Source: Novosphingobium sp.
Lineage (GTDB): Bacteria > Pseudomonadota > Alphaproteobacteria > Sphingomonadales > Sphingomonadaceae
Assembly (NCBI GenBank): GCA_020853995.1
Contig: JADYXV010000199.1
Location: forward strand, 1-14,690
Reading direction: 5' to 3'
Length of the DNA: 14,690 nt
Shown: piece by piece, positions 1 to 5,508 of the stretch
How the letters are laid out: every line of letters begins with the position of its first letter
Numbering within the stretch: position 1 is the stretch's first letter
Notes under the pieces: generated by a model
Told to the model about the DNA's origin: nothing
What the model saw: only the letters and a program-made list of their open reading frames with translations
Database searches by the model: none
Program-made: the position numbers and the translations under genes

Positions 1-234
1 AATGCGGCTGCAACGGCCGAACAATATCAACGGACGGTCTTTTGCATTTTGAACGATCTTATTGGAAAGTTTGGCCAGGAAAGCCTATGTGGAGGCAATC
101 CTGCTGGCTTCTTGGGCTTTCACGAATCGTATGCTGGAAGCCATGTTTCGGACTGTCAAAAATGCTTAGAACGAACAATTGTACGTCGAAGTGGCCCCAT
201 TTATGTGGGGGGAAATGTGGGGACGATCTTTTGA
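1..234 (+). CDS. Unrecognised open frame, partial at the left edge
   Basis: Frame 1 is open from the first base to a TGA at 232-234, giving 77 residues whose beginning, if this is a gene, lies outside the window. I do not recognise the protein. It contains four cysteines, including a CQKC pair near residues 52-55, is rich in glycine, and has no obvious membrane segment. The first 240 bases are about 47% G+C by hand count, clearly lower than the genes to the right, so the stretch may be the end of an acquired gene or non-coding sequence. A competing frame (42-242) is also open, and codon preference does not clearly separate the two. An open frame of this length can arise by chance, hence the low confidence. 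Confidence 0.25.
   Translation, partial: NAAATAEQYQRTVFCILNDLIGKFGQESLCGGNPAGFLGFHESYAGSHVSDCQKCLERTIVRRSGPIYVGGNVGTIF
203..222. repeat. Short direct repeat ATGTGGGG, 12-base period
   Basis: ATGTGGGG occurs at 203-210 and again at 215-222, both on the plus strand, one 12-base period apart. It sits at the end of the AT-rich left-edge stretch, just before the promoter-like sequence at 231-257. Paired G-runs like these occur near some tyrosine-integrase attachment sites, but no integrase or tRNA is visible here, so this is recorded only as a repeat. Confidence 0.4.
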
Positions 235-257
235 AGATGTAAGATTTATTATATAAT
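231..257 (+). promoter_or_regulatory. Candidate sigma-70-type promoter for the hydrolase
   Basis: TTGAAG at 231-236 is followed after 15 bases by a perfect TATAAT at 252-257, in the most AT-rich stretch of the window. Transcription would start near 264 and leave a leader of about 140 bases before the hydrolase ATG at 404. The -10 element is ideal. The spacer is two bases shorter than the optimum of 17. Confidence 0.5.
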
Positions 258-339
258 ACAATGCGTTCTTGAATAAGTTCGGTACAACCCCTGCCACCAC
301 CGCTGCAAACAAGGTTTCCTTCCTTAAAGGAGCGGCCTG

Positions 340-393
340 TTGGCCCACTGGCTGTTCAGCCAAGCTTATTGCATCAGCAGCGTCCGGGCCTAA
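340..393 (+). CDS. Candidate 17-codon leader peptide
   Basis: A perfect ribosome-binding sequence AAAGGAG (326-332) stands 7 bases before a TTG at 340. That codon opens a 17-codon frame (LAHWLFSQAYCISSVRA) ending in TAA at 391-393. The stop overlaps the start of the hydrolase's own binding site at 392-400, so ribosomes ending here could re-initiate at ATG 404. No start codon of the hydrolase frame fits the AAAGGAG, which is why a separate small frame is proposed. TTG is a weak start codon, and the peptide has no run of one amino acid that would suggest attenuation. Speculative. Confidence 0.2.
   Translation: MAHWLFSQAYCISSVRA
349..362. promoter_or_regulatory. Perfect dyad upstream of the hydrolase
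   Basis: TGGCTG and CAGCCA flank a TT centre, making a 14-base dyad 41 bases before the hydrolase ATG and downstream of the candidate promoter. It could be a small operator or a short RNA hairpin; with a two-base loop the hairpin would need to open one pair. It also lies inside the candidate leader peptide frame. The function is not known. Confidence 0.2.
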
Positions 394-403
394 GGCGGAG
401 GCG

Positions 404-1255
404 ATGAATACTATTCGCATTCCCGTGGCAGGTGGCCTGCACATTGTCGCCGATGAATTGGGAGAGCGTGGCGCTCCCGCTATAATTCTTGGACACGGCG
501 GCGGCCAAACAAGACACAGTTGGGATCGTGCAGGCGTGGAAATGGCGCGCGCGGGCTATCACGTTATCAATTACGATCTGCTTGGCCATGGTGAGAGCGA
601 TTGGGAGCCGGATGGCGATTATTCGTTTGCGCGCCGCTCTGCCGATCTCGAAGCGATTTGCGATTATGCCGCGCGGCCCGTCGCTTTCGTCGGTGCCTCT
701 CTTGGCGGATTAAGTGCTATGGTCGCCGCCTGTCGCGGATTGGTGCCTGATGCGCTGGTGCTTGTCGATATCGTAGCAAAAGTTTCCCAAGTCGGGATCG
801 ATCGGATTTTGGGCTTCATGTCCTCCAGCCCAAACGGATTTGCGTCTGTCGAAGAAGCGGCTGATGCGATCTCAGCCTATTATCCGGACCGCCCGCGCCC
901 GCCACGGCTTGACGGCTTGGCCAAGAATTTGCGTGATACCGCCGATGGCCGGTTGCGCTGGCATTGGGACCCGCGCTTTTTGGACATCGATCACGAGGCT
1001 GAGCGGTTGACAGATCTGCTGGAGGAAGCCGCCTGGACCGAAACCGTCCCGACATTGCTGGTGCGTGGGATGAAGTCGGATATCGTCACGGACGAAGGCG
1101 TTGCCGATCTACAGGCGCGAATCACGCGTCTCGACATTGTCGATATTGATGGGGCGGGCCACATGGTGGCCGGGGACCGCAACGATCAGTTCAATGATGC
1201 TGTGCTTGGATTTCTGCGCCGCGTTATGCCGTCAAACGTGTCAATGGCCGATTGA
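404..1255 (+). CDS. Alpha/beta-fold hydrolase
   Basis: A 283-residue soluble protein of the alpha/beta-hydrolase fold superfamily. Visible landmarks in order are the oxyanion-region GHGGG at residues 30-34, the nucleophile elbow GASLG at 97-101 with Ser99 as catalytic serine, a candidate acid Asp226 after the strand TLLVRG, and the catalytic histidine in GAGHM (His253). A cap segment lies between about 125 and 205. There is no signal peptide, so it should act in the cytoplasm. The substrate cannot be read from the sequence; relatives include epoxide hydrolases, esterases, haloperoxidases and C-C bond hydrolases. The ATG at 404 follows AAGGCGGAG (392-400); the frame stays open upstream to 269 but has no good start there. 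psd begins 51 bases downstream on the same strand. The fold is certain, the exact activity is not. Confidence 0.9.
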   Translation: MNTIRIPVAGGLHIVADELGERGAPAIILGHGGGQTRHSWDRAGVEMARAGYHVINYDLLGHGESDWEPDGDYSFARRSADLEAICDYAARPVAFVGASLGGLSAMVAACRGLVPDALVLVDIVAKVSQVGIDRILGFMSSSPNGFASVEEAADAISAYYPDRPRPPRLDGLAKNLRDTADGRLRWHWDPRFLDIDHEAERLTDLLEEAAWTETVPTLLVRGMKSDIVTDEGVADLQARITRLDIVDIDGAGHMVAGDRNDQFNDAVLGFLRRVMPSNVSMAD

Positions 1256-1306
1256 AGTCGGCACTTTGGCGCAAGTTTGCTTGTGGCATCGGGTGGCAGG
1301 CCCTAG

Positions 1307-2065
1307 ATGGGGCGAATGTCCGGAGAAATACTCGATAACCGCGGTCGCGGCACCGCCGGGTGGTCATGGCCGCCCATCCATCCCGAAGGCCGCAAGTTCG
1401 GCGTCATTGCCGGGGCCATCAGCCTCGGTGCGGCGCTCATGGCTTGGGAAACGCTTGCATGGCCGCTGGCGTTTCTGACGCTTGGCGTGCTGGCATTTTT
1501 CCGCGATCCGGTGCGCATTACGCCGCGCGACGATCGCTTTATCGTTGCTCCCGCCGACGGTATGATCACGCTGATCCAGAAAGTCGCCCCACCGCGTGAA
1601 CTGTGCGCTGATGATGGCACAGGTGTTCGCGGGATGAGCGATGCGCCGGTGACGCGTGTGTCGATCTTCATGTCTGTCTTCGATGTCCATATCAACCGGA
1701 CGCCTATCGCCGGTACGATTCGCCGCGTGGTCTATATCCCTGGAAAATTCCTCAATGCCGATCTGGATAAGGCCAGCGAGGAAAACGAACGTCAGCACTT
1801 TCTTGTCGAACGTGCCGATGGCGTCCAGATCGGCTTTACCCAGATCGCAGGACTTATTGCCCGTCGCATTGTGCCTTTTGTCAAAGGCGGAGACATTGTG
1901 GCGGTCGGTCAACGCGTCGGCCTGATCCGTTTTGGCAGCCGCGTTGATGTTTACCTGCCTGCTGGCACTGAACCCAAAGTTCTGATGGGGCAACGTATTG
2001 TAGCAGGCGAGACTATCCTCGCCGATCTCGGCGATGCTCCCATGATTGAGGGTGTCGCGCAGTGA
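1307..2065 (+). CDS. psd: Phosphatidylserine decarboxylase proenzyme, short form
   Basis: Decarboxylates phosphatidylserine to phosphatidylethanolamine at the inner membrane, using a pyruvoyl group formed by self-cleavage. The 252-residue protein has a membrane-anchoring hydrophobic stretch at about 31-65 and the catalytic core after it. Cleavage should fall between Gly210 and Ser211 in the RFGS motif, with Ser211 becoming the pyruvoyl group. Asp84 (in PADG) and His128 (in DVHIN) match the other two members of the triad known from E. coli Psd (Asp90, His147, Ser254). The length and the FGS variant fit the short family common in Alphaproteobacteria. ATG 1307 has GGCAGG at 1295-1300; a second in-frame ATG at 1316 is possible. 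Its stop overlaps the pssA start in GTGA, so synthesis of the two consecutive enzymes is probably coupled. Confidence 0.95.
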   Translation: MGRMSGEILDNRGRGTAGWSWPPIHPEGRKFGVIAGAISLGAALMAWETLAWPLAFLTLGVLAFFRDPVRITPRDDRFIVAPADGMITLIQKVAPPRELCADDGTGVRGMSDAPVTRVSIFMSVFDVHINRTPIAGTIRRVVYIPGKFLNADLDKASEENERQHFLVERADGVQIGFTQIAGLIARRIVPFVKGGDIVAVGQRVGLIRFGSRVDVYLPAGTEPKVLMGQRIVAGETILADLGDAPMIEGVAQ

Positions 2066-2904
2066 GCGCAGCGGGCGATCATGACGTTCCGCGGCGGGGC
2101 CGTCTTCCCGGCGGCCTTACTTTGCGGGCAATGACGCCCAATGCAATTACAACCGCAGCCCTGTGTTCAGGTCTTACGGGCATCCGCTTTGCCGTCACGG
2201 CGGCATCAGGCACTGACCCGGTGCTCGTTGCCGAAGATTGGCGCAAGGCTGTGGCTGCGGTCATTCTGGCGGGCCTGCTTGATGGCATTGATGGCCGCAT
2301 CGCCCGTCTGCTTAAGGCGCAATCGCGGTTCGGGGCGGAACTTGATAGCTTGGCTGACAATGTATCATTCGGCGTCGCGCCTGCGCTGATCTTGTTCTTG
2401 TGGTCATTGCAAGAAGCGCCGCGCATCGGCTGGTTTGCCGCGCTTGCCGTGGCTATCGCCTGTGCATTACGGCTGGCCCGGTTCAACGCACAAATCGATG
2501 TGGAACATCAACCGCACAAATCCGCCGGCTTCCTTACCGGCATTCCCGCACCCGTTGCAGCGGGCCTTGCGTTCCTGCCGATGTATTTGTGGATTGCCAC
2601 CAACGATCCTGTATTTCGCCTGCCCATCGTGGTTGGGCCGTGGCTGGTCCTGATCGCGTTTTTGATGATTTCGAACATCGCCACGCTTAGCTGGACATCT
2701 TTGCGCCCCCGTCGCAGCGTGCGGCTTGAACTGATCGCCTTGGTCGGCCTCGTTACTGTCGCGCTTCTTACCGAACCATGGCTGACGCTTGTCGGCATTT
2801 GCGTGGTCTATGTGCTGTTCTTACCCGTCGGTTTTATCCGCTATGCCAAAGTCAAGCGGCAGCGCGGAGCAAACGTGCGGAGCGAGCTGCTTCCGCCCGC
2901 TTGA
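2062..2904 (+). CDS. pssA: CDP-diacylglycerol--serine O-phosphatidyltransferase
   Basis: Integral membrane enzyme that joins serine to CDP-diacylglycerol, giving phosphatidylserine and CMP; Psd, encoded just upstream, then makes phosphatidylethanolamine. The CDP-alcohol phosphatidyltransferase signature is complete: D74 and D77 (LLDGIDGRIAR), G91, D95 and D99 (GAELDSLAD), which bind metal and CDP. The rest is a string of hydrophobic helices (about seven or eight) with the family segment GFLTGIPAP. The protein has 280 residues. The start chosen is GTG 2062, which overlaps the psd stop by four bases; an internal ATG at 2131 would remove about 23 residues that carry no conserved motif. The last 53 bases overlap the end of the small gene on the other strand. 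Confidence 0.95.
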   Translation: MSAAGDHDVPRRGRLPGGLTLRAMTPNAITTAALCSGLTGIRFAVTAASGTDPVLVAEDWRKAVAAVILAGLLDGIDGRIARLLKAQSRFGAELDSLADNVSFGVAPALILFLWSLQEAPRIGWFAALAVAIACALRLARFNAQIDVEHQPHKSAGFLTGIPAPVAAGLAFLPMYLWIATNDPVFRLPIVVGPWLVLIAFLMISNIATLSWTSLRPRRSVRLELIALVGLVTVALLTEPWLTLVGICVVYVLFLPVGFIRYAKVKRQRGANVRSELLPPA

Positions 2905-3130
2905 GCGCACGGCGCGTTGTGCGGCGGACTTGCTGATCAACGGCAGCGCGAGGGGCAGGGCGCTGAACACCGGTCACATAGACCAGAAATTCCCGGTCTT
3001 GCTGCAATGAGCGGTAATCTGCCAGCAAAGCCGCGATCTGGCTGCGTCGCCCTTTCATCGTCACAAAAACAGCCGCAATCGCAAAGGTTGCGGCAGCAGC
3101 GAAGACGAATGTTGAAAGCAGAGCAAGCAT
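2852..3130 (-). CDS. Small single-pass membrane protein, probably LexA-controlled
   Basis: A 92-residue protein I cannot assign to a named family. Residues about 3-25 form one hydrophobic helix rich in Ala, Phe and Val, followed at once by positive charges (KGRR), which predicts the N terminus outside and the rest in the cytoplasm. Then come a likely amphipathic helix (about 30-55) and a very basic alanine/arginine-rich tail (about 68-92). ATG at 3128-3130 has a good ribosome-binding site, AAGGA, on the minus strand at 3140-3144. The tail overlaps the pssA 3' end by 53 bases. Upstream, on the same strand, a TTGACG promoter contains an exact alphaproteobacterial LexA box. Small, single-pass, SOS-controlled membrane proteins such as SidA of Caulobacter block division. 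This protein resembles them in architecture only; I see no sequence similarity. Confidence 0.65.
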   Translation of the reverse strand: MLALLSTFVFAAAATFAIAAVFVTMKGRRSQIAALLADYRSLQQDREFLVYVTGVQRPAPRAAVDQQVRRTTRRALKRAEAARSARLLRAAA

Positions 3131-3192
3131 GACGCGATTTCCTTAGCTTTTCTTTCCGTTCGACCCGTTTCCGATAACTTTATGGAAAGGTC

Positions 3193-3212
3193 TGTGGAAA
3201 ACCTGTGGATTG
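3193..3212 (-). promoter_or_regulatory. Two DnaA-box-like sequences in tandem
   Basis: Read on the minus strand, TTTTCCACA (3193-3201) differs from the DnaA box TTATCCACA at one base and CAATCCACA (3204-3212) at two. They are in the same orientation, 11 bases apart start to start, about one helical turn. They would lie in the untranslated leader of the small minus-strand gene and upstream of rpsB. One-mismatch boxes arise by chance fairly often, so binding is uncertain. Confidence 0.3.
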
Positions 3213-3217
3213 CGATA

Positions 3218-3258
3218 TTGTTCCTGAATGGCCGATGACTGATTCGGCCCTGGAACAA
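3218..3258. repeat. Nested inverted repeats next to the LexA box
   Basis: TTGTTCC (3218-3224) pairs with GGAACAA (3252-3258). Inside them GGCCGA (3230-3235) pairs perfectly with TCGGCC (3244-3249) across an 8-base loop. Either strand could fold into a hairpin here. The outer right arm also forms a tight dyad with the next bases: GGAACA (3252-3257), AA, TGTTCC (3260-3265). The arms reuse the GAAC/GTTC words of the adjacent LexA box. No U-run follows closely enough to call a terminator. Confidence 0.45.
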
Positions 3259-3286
3259 ATGTTCCCTTTTTGTTCCATTGCGTCAA
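3258..3286 (-). promoter_or_regulatory. LexA (SOS) box within a minus-strand promoter
   Basis: The plus strand reads GTTCCCTTTTTGTTC at 3261-3275, an exact GTTC-N7-GTTC direct repeat, the operator form known for LexA in Alphaproteobacteria. The T-rich spacer is also typical of known sites. On the minus strand TTGACG (3281-3286) is followed after 17 bases by AACATT (3258-3263), a strong -35 with a weak -10. The operator lies within the spacer and reaches the -10, where repressor would exclude polymerase. The promoter points at the small gene whose start is at 3130, leaving a leader of about 120 bases. rpsB starts more than 260 bases away in the other direction and is a less likely target. Confidence 0.65.
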
Positions 3287-3543
3287 GCGGGAAAACCGTT
3301 GATCGCGAATATTGTGCACACACGGTGCTCGTTAAATCTCCAAAGCCAATCTAATCCGGCAATTTCGGGGTGGATTTTTCCGCAGCACAGGTCTAAGCGC
3401 GCCGACGTCGAAGGGTTTTTGCGAACGCCGTGTTCGTGGACGATGACGACAATCCACACGGGAAGCATCTTCACCGGTGCTGCAAGCGGGCTCTCCGCAG
3501 CAGTTCCAGCTTCCCGGAGGCACAACCGGAAAGGAATTCTCTT
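3287..3543 (+). other. rpsB leader and upstream region
   Basis: No gene is seen here, and I could not pick a convincing rpsB promoter. Two small perfect stems are present: CGAAC (3422-3426) with GTTCG (3432-3436), and TGCTGC (3478-3483) with GCAGCA (3497-3502). A GGAGG lies at 3516-3520, and the actual ribosome-binding site AAAGGAA at 3530-3536. In gammaproteobacteria S2 represses its own mRNA through a leader structure; whether this leader does the same cannot be read from the sequence. Confidence 0.35.
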
Positions 3544-4302
3544 ATGGCGGCACCCGTCGTCACCATGCACCAGCTTATCGAAGCCGGTGCACACTTCGGC
3601 CACCAGACTCACCGCTGGAACCCGCGCATGAAGCCGTACATCTTCGGTGCGCGCAACGGCATCCACATCCTTGATCTGTCGCAGTCGGTGCCTTTGATGG
3701 CCCGCGCGCTCGAATTCATCGCTGCAACCGTGCAAAACGGGGGCAAGGTTCTGTTCGTAGGCACCAAGCGCCAGGCGCAAGAGCCGATCGCACAGGCTGC
3801 GCGCGCTTCGGGCCAGCACTTCGTCAACCATCGCTGGTTGGGTGGCATGCTCACCAACTGGAAGACCATTTCGGGTTCGATCAAGCGCTTCAAGGCTCTG
3901 GAAGAACAGCTTTCGGGTGACACCACTGGCCTGACGAAGAAGGAAGTCCTTCAGCTTACGCGCGAACGTGACAAGTTCGAACTGTCGCTCGGCGGCATCC
4001 GCGATATGGGTGGAATTCCTGACGTGATGTTCGTAATCGACGCGAACAAGGAAGAACTCGCCATCAAGGAAGCAAACGTTCTGGGTATCCCGGTCGTTGC
4101 CATCCTCGATTCGAACGTTTCGCCAGAAGGCATTTCCTTCCCGATCCCGGCAAACGATGACGCCAGCCGCGCCATCCGCCTGTACTGCGAAGCTGTGGCT
4201 GCTGCTGCAACGCGCGGTGGCCGTGATGCCGCAATTGCTTCGGGCGCTGACATCGGCGCCATGGCTGAACCGCTTGCTGAAGAAGCCAGCGTCGAGGCCT
4301 GA
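3544..4302 (+). CDS. rpsB: 30S ribosomal protein S2
   Basis: Structural protein of the small ribosomal subunit, bound late at the junction of head and body and needed for S1 to associate. The 252-residue protein matches the family over its whole length: the N-terminal MHQLIEAGAHFGHQTHRWNP, then GGKVLFVGTKRQAQ, the HRWLGGMLTNWKT segment, GGIRDMGGIPD, and the C-terminal IPANDDASRAIRLY. It is slightly longer than E. coli S2 (241) because of an acidic alanine-rich tail. ATG 3544 follows AAAGGAA with 7 bases between; the frame is open upstream but that part does not look like S2. tsf follows after 120 bases that contain two hairpins, the standard rpsB-tsf pair. Confidence 0.98.
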   Translation: MAAPVVTMHQLIEAGAHFGHQTHRWNPRMKPYIFGARNGIHILDLSQSVPLMARALEFIAATVQNGGKVLFVGTKRQAQEPIAQAARASGQHFVNHRWLGGMLTNWKTISGSIKRFKALEEQLSGDTTGLTKKEVLQLTRERDKFELSLGGIRDMGGIPDVMFVIDANKEELAIKEANVLGIPVVAILDSNVSPEGISFPIPANDDASRAIRLYCEAVAAAATRGGRDAAIASGADIGAMAEPLAEEASVEA

Positions 4303-4312
4303 TCCGGAATTC

Positions 4313-4345
4313 GCATGACGGTGGCGCAATTTTCCACCGTCATGC
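4313..4345 (+). terminator. Perfect 12-bp hairpin after rpsB, probable attenuator
   Basis: GCATGACGGTGG (4313-4324) and CCACCGTCATGC (4334-4345) pair perfectly across a 9-base loop, beginning 10 bases after the rpsB stop. The bases that follow (AATTGTCCC) do not form a U-run, so complete termination is unlikely. A leaky terminator or an mRNA-processing stem between rpsB and tsf, which would allow different amounts of S2 and EF-Ts, is more plausible. Confidence 0.6.
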
Positions 4346-4366
4346 AATTGTCCCGAATGTGATTTA

Positions 4367-4392
4367 AGGGCCGCGGCACTTGCTGCGGCCTT
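4367..4392 (+). terminator. Second hairpin between rpsB and tsf
   Basis: GGCCGCGGC (4369-4377) pairs with GCTGCGGCC (4382-4390) through one G-U, and two further pairs (G-U, A-U) can extend the stem outward, with loop ACTT. It is the GC-rich part of an intrinsic terminator, but the tail CCCGTATTTC is a poor U-run. It ends 30 bases before the tsf ATG, so read-through must be substantial unless tsf has a promoter of its own, which I do not see. Confidence 0.5.
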
Positions 4393-4422
4393 CCCGTATT
4401 TCAAAAATAAAGGATCAACGCG

Positions 4423-5349
4423 ATGGCTTATACCGCCGCTGACGTGAAGAACCTGCGCGAGCGCACTGGCGCCGGCATGATGGATTGTAAAAAGGCTCTC
4501 GAAGAAGCCGGTGGCGATATCGAAGCAGCGGTTGACGCGCTGCGCTCGAAAGGCCTTGCTGCTGCTGCCAAGAAGTCGAGCCGCACTGCGGCCGAAGGTC
4601 TGGTTGGCGTTGCCGTTTCGGGCACAAAGGGTGTGGCTGTTGAAGTCAACTCCGAAACCGATTTCGTCGCCAAGAACGACCAGTTCCAGGATTTCGTGCG
4701 CAAGGCCACCGAAGTCGCCCTGAACACCGGCGTCACCGAAGTCGAAGCCCTCAAGGCTGCTGCCTATCCAGATGGCGGCACCGTTGCCGACACGCTGACC
4801 AACAACGTCGCCACCATCGGTGAAAACCAGCAGCTTCGCCGCATCAAGCAGGTTGCAGTCACTAACGGCGTCGTCGTGCCCTACATGCACAATGCAGCCG
4901 CCCCGAACCTTGGCAAGATCGGCGTGCTCGTCGCGCTGGAATCCGAAGCTGCTGCCGATGTGCTGACCGCGCTGGGCAAGCAGATCGCGATGCACATCGC
5001 CGCTGCCTTCCCGCAGGCGCTGACCACCGATGACCTCGACGCTGAACTGATCGCGCGTGAACGCAAGATCGCAGCGGAAAAGGCTGCCGAAAGCGGCAAG
5101 CCTGCCGAAGTTCAGGCCAAGATGGTTGATGGTGCCGTTGCCAAGTATGCCAAGGAAAACGCCCTCCTTTCGCAGATCTTCGTGATGGACAACAAGTCGA
5201 CCATTCAACAGGTCGTCGATGCAGCCGGCAAGGAAGCTGGCACCAAGATCGCGTTGGTGGACTACGTCCGCTTCCAGCTTGGTGAAGGCATCGAAAAGGA
5301 AGAAACCGACTTTGCTGCCGAAGTGGCTGCTGCTGCCGGTATCAAGTAA
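4423..5349 (+). CDS. tsf: Translation elongation factor Ts
   Basis: Guanine-nucleotide exchange factor that releases GDP from EF-Tu in the cytoplasm. The 308-residue protein shows the N-terminal UBA-like domain (about 1-50, VKNLRERTGAGMMDCKKAL), then the core signature NSETDFVAKN at 76-85. Asp80 and Phe81 are at the same positions as the EF-Tu-contacting residues of E. coli EF-Ts. The two dimerisation subdomains and a C-terminal helix (VDYVRFQLGEGIEK) follow. Length is as usual for the family. ATG 4423 has AAAGGA at 4410-4415. It is downstream of rpsB, as in most bacteria. Confidence 0.98.
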   Translation: MAYTAADVKNLRERTGAGMMDCKKALEEAGGDIEAAVDALRSKGLAAAAKKSSRTAAEGLVGVAVSGTKGVAVEVNSETDFVAKNDQFQDFVRKATEVALNTGVTEVEALKAAAYPDGGTVADTLTNNVATIGENQQLRRIKQVAVTNGVVVPYMHNAAAPNLGKIGVLVALESEAAADVLTALGKQIAMHIAAAFPQALTTDDLDAELIARERKIAAEKAAESGKPAEVQAKMVDGAVAKYAKENALLSQIFVMDNKSTIQQVVDAAGKEAGTKIALVDYVRFQLGEGIEKEETDFAAEVAAAAGIK

Positions 5350-5365
5350 GTCTGACGCCTAACCG

Positions 5366-5413
5366 TCCCCGCATCGGCGGGCTGCCAAACGCGGTGGCCT
5401 GCCAGTGCGGGGA
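5366..5413 (+). terminator. Hairpin after tsf
   Basis: TCCCCGCA (5366-5373) and TGCGGGGA (5406-5413) pair perfectly, with a possible G-U beyond. The 32-base interior is GC-rich and can form a further imperfect stem. The structure starts 16 bases after the tsf stop and lies before the pyrH promoter. There is no U-run, so it may stabilise the rpsB-tsf mRNA end or act with Rho rather than terminate by itself. Confidence 0.45.
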
Positions 5414-5442
5414 TAGTTGTGTCTGAAACCGTGCACATGCTC

Positions 5443-5470
5443 TTGGCACGGACCCCGACAGGGGTATAAG
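5443..5470 (+). promoter_or_regulatory. pyrH promoter, with a dyad in the spacer
   Basis: TTGGCA (5443-5448) and TATAAG (5465-5470), spaced by 16 bases, form a strong housekeeping-type promoter that would start transcription near 5477, about 30 bases before pyrH. The spacer carries a dyad, ACCCC (5452-5456), GACA, GGGGT (5461-5465). A second dyad, CCGTGC (5429-5434) with GCACGG (5446-5451), overlaps the -35. Either could be an operator. The promoter probably drives the long run of genes from pyrH onward. Confidence 0.65.
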
Positions 5471-5508
5471 AGCCGCCGTCCCACATCGTCATAGAGTTTG
5501 ATCCTCCC

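Noticed and set aside
3430..3543. N-terminal extension of rpsB
   Set aside because: The frame is open, but the extension does not resemble S2, while ATG 3544 has a good ribosome-binding site and gives the usual S2 beginning.
3283..5208. 641-codon minus-strand open frame opposite rpsB and tsf
   Set aside because: It lies antisense to two certain genes, shows no family motif, and is explained by the absence of stop codons opposite GC-rich, codon-biased genes.
5493..5505. AGAGTTTGATCCT, identical to the conserved 5' end of 16S rRNA
   Set aside because: Only 13 bases match and the following bases differ at once from 16S rRNA; it lies in the pyrH leader. A chance match, not an rRNA fragment.
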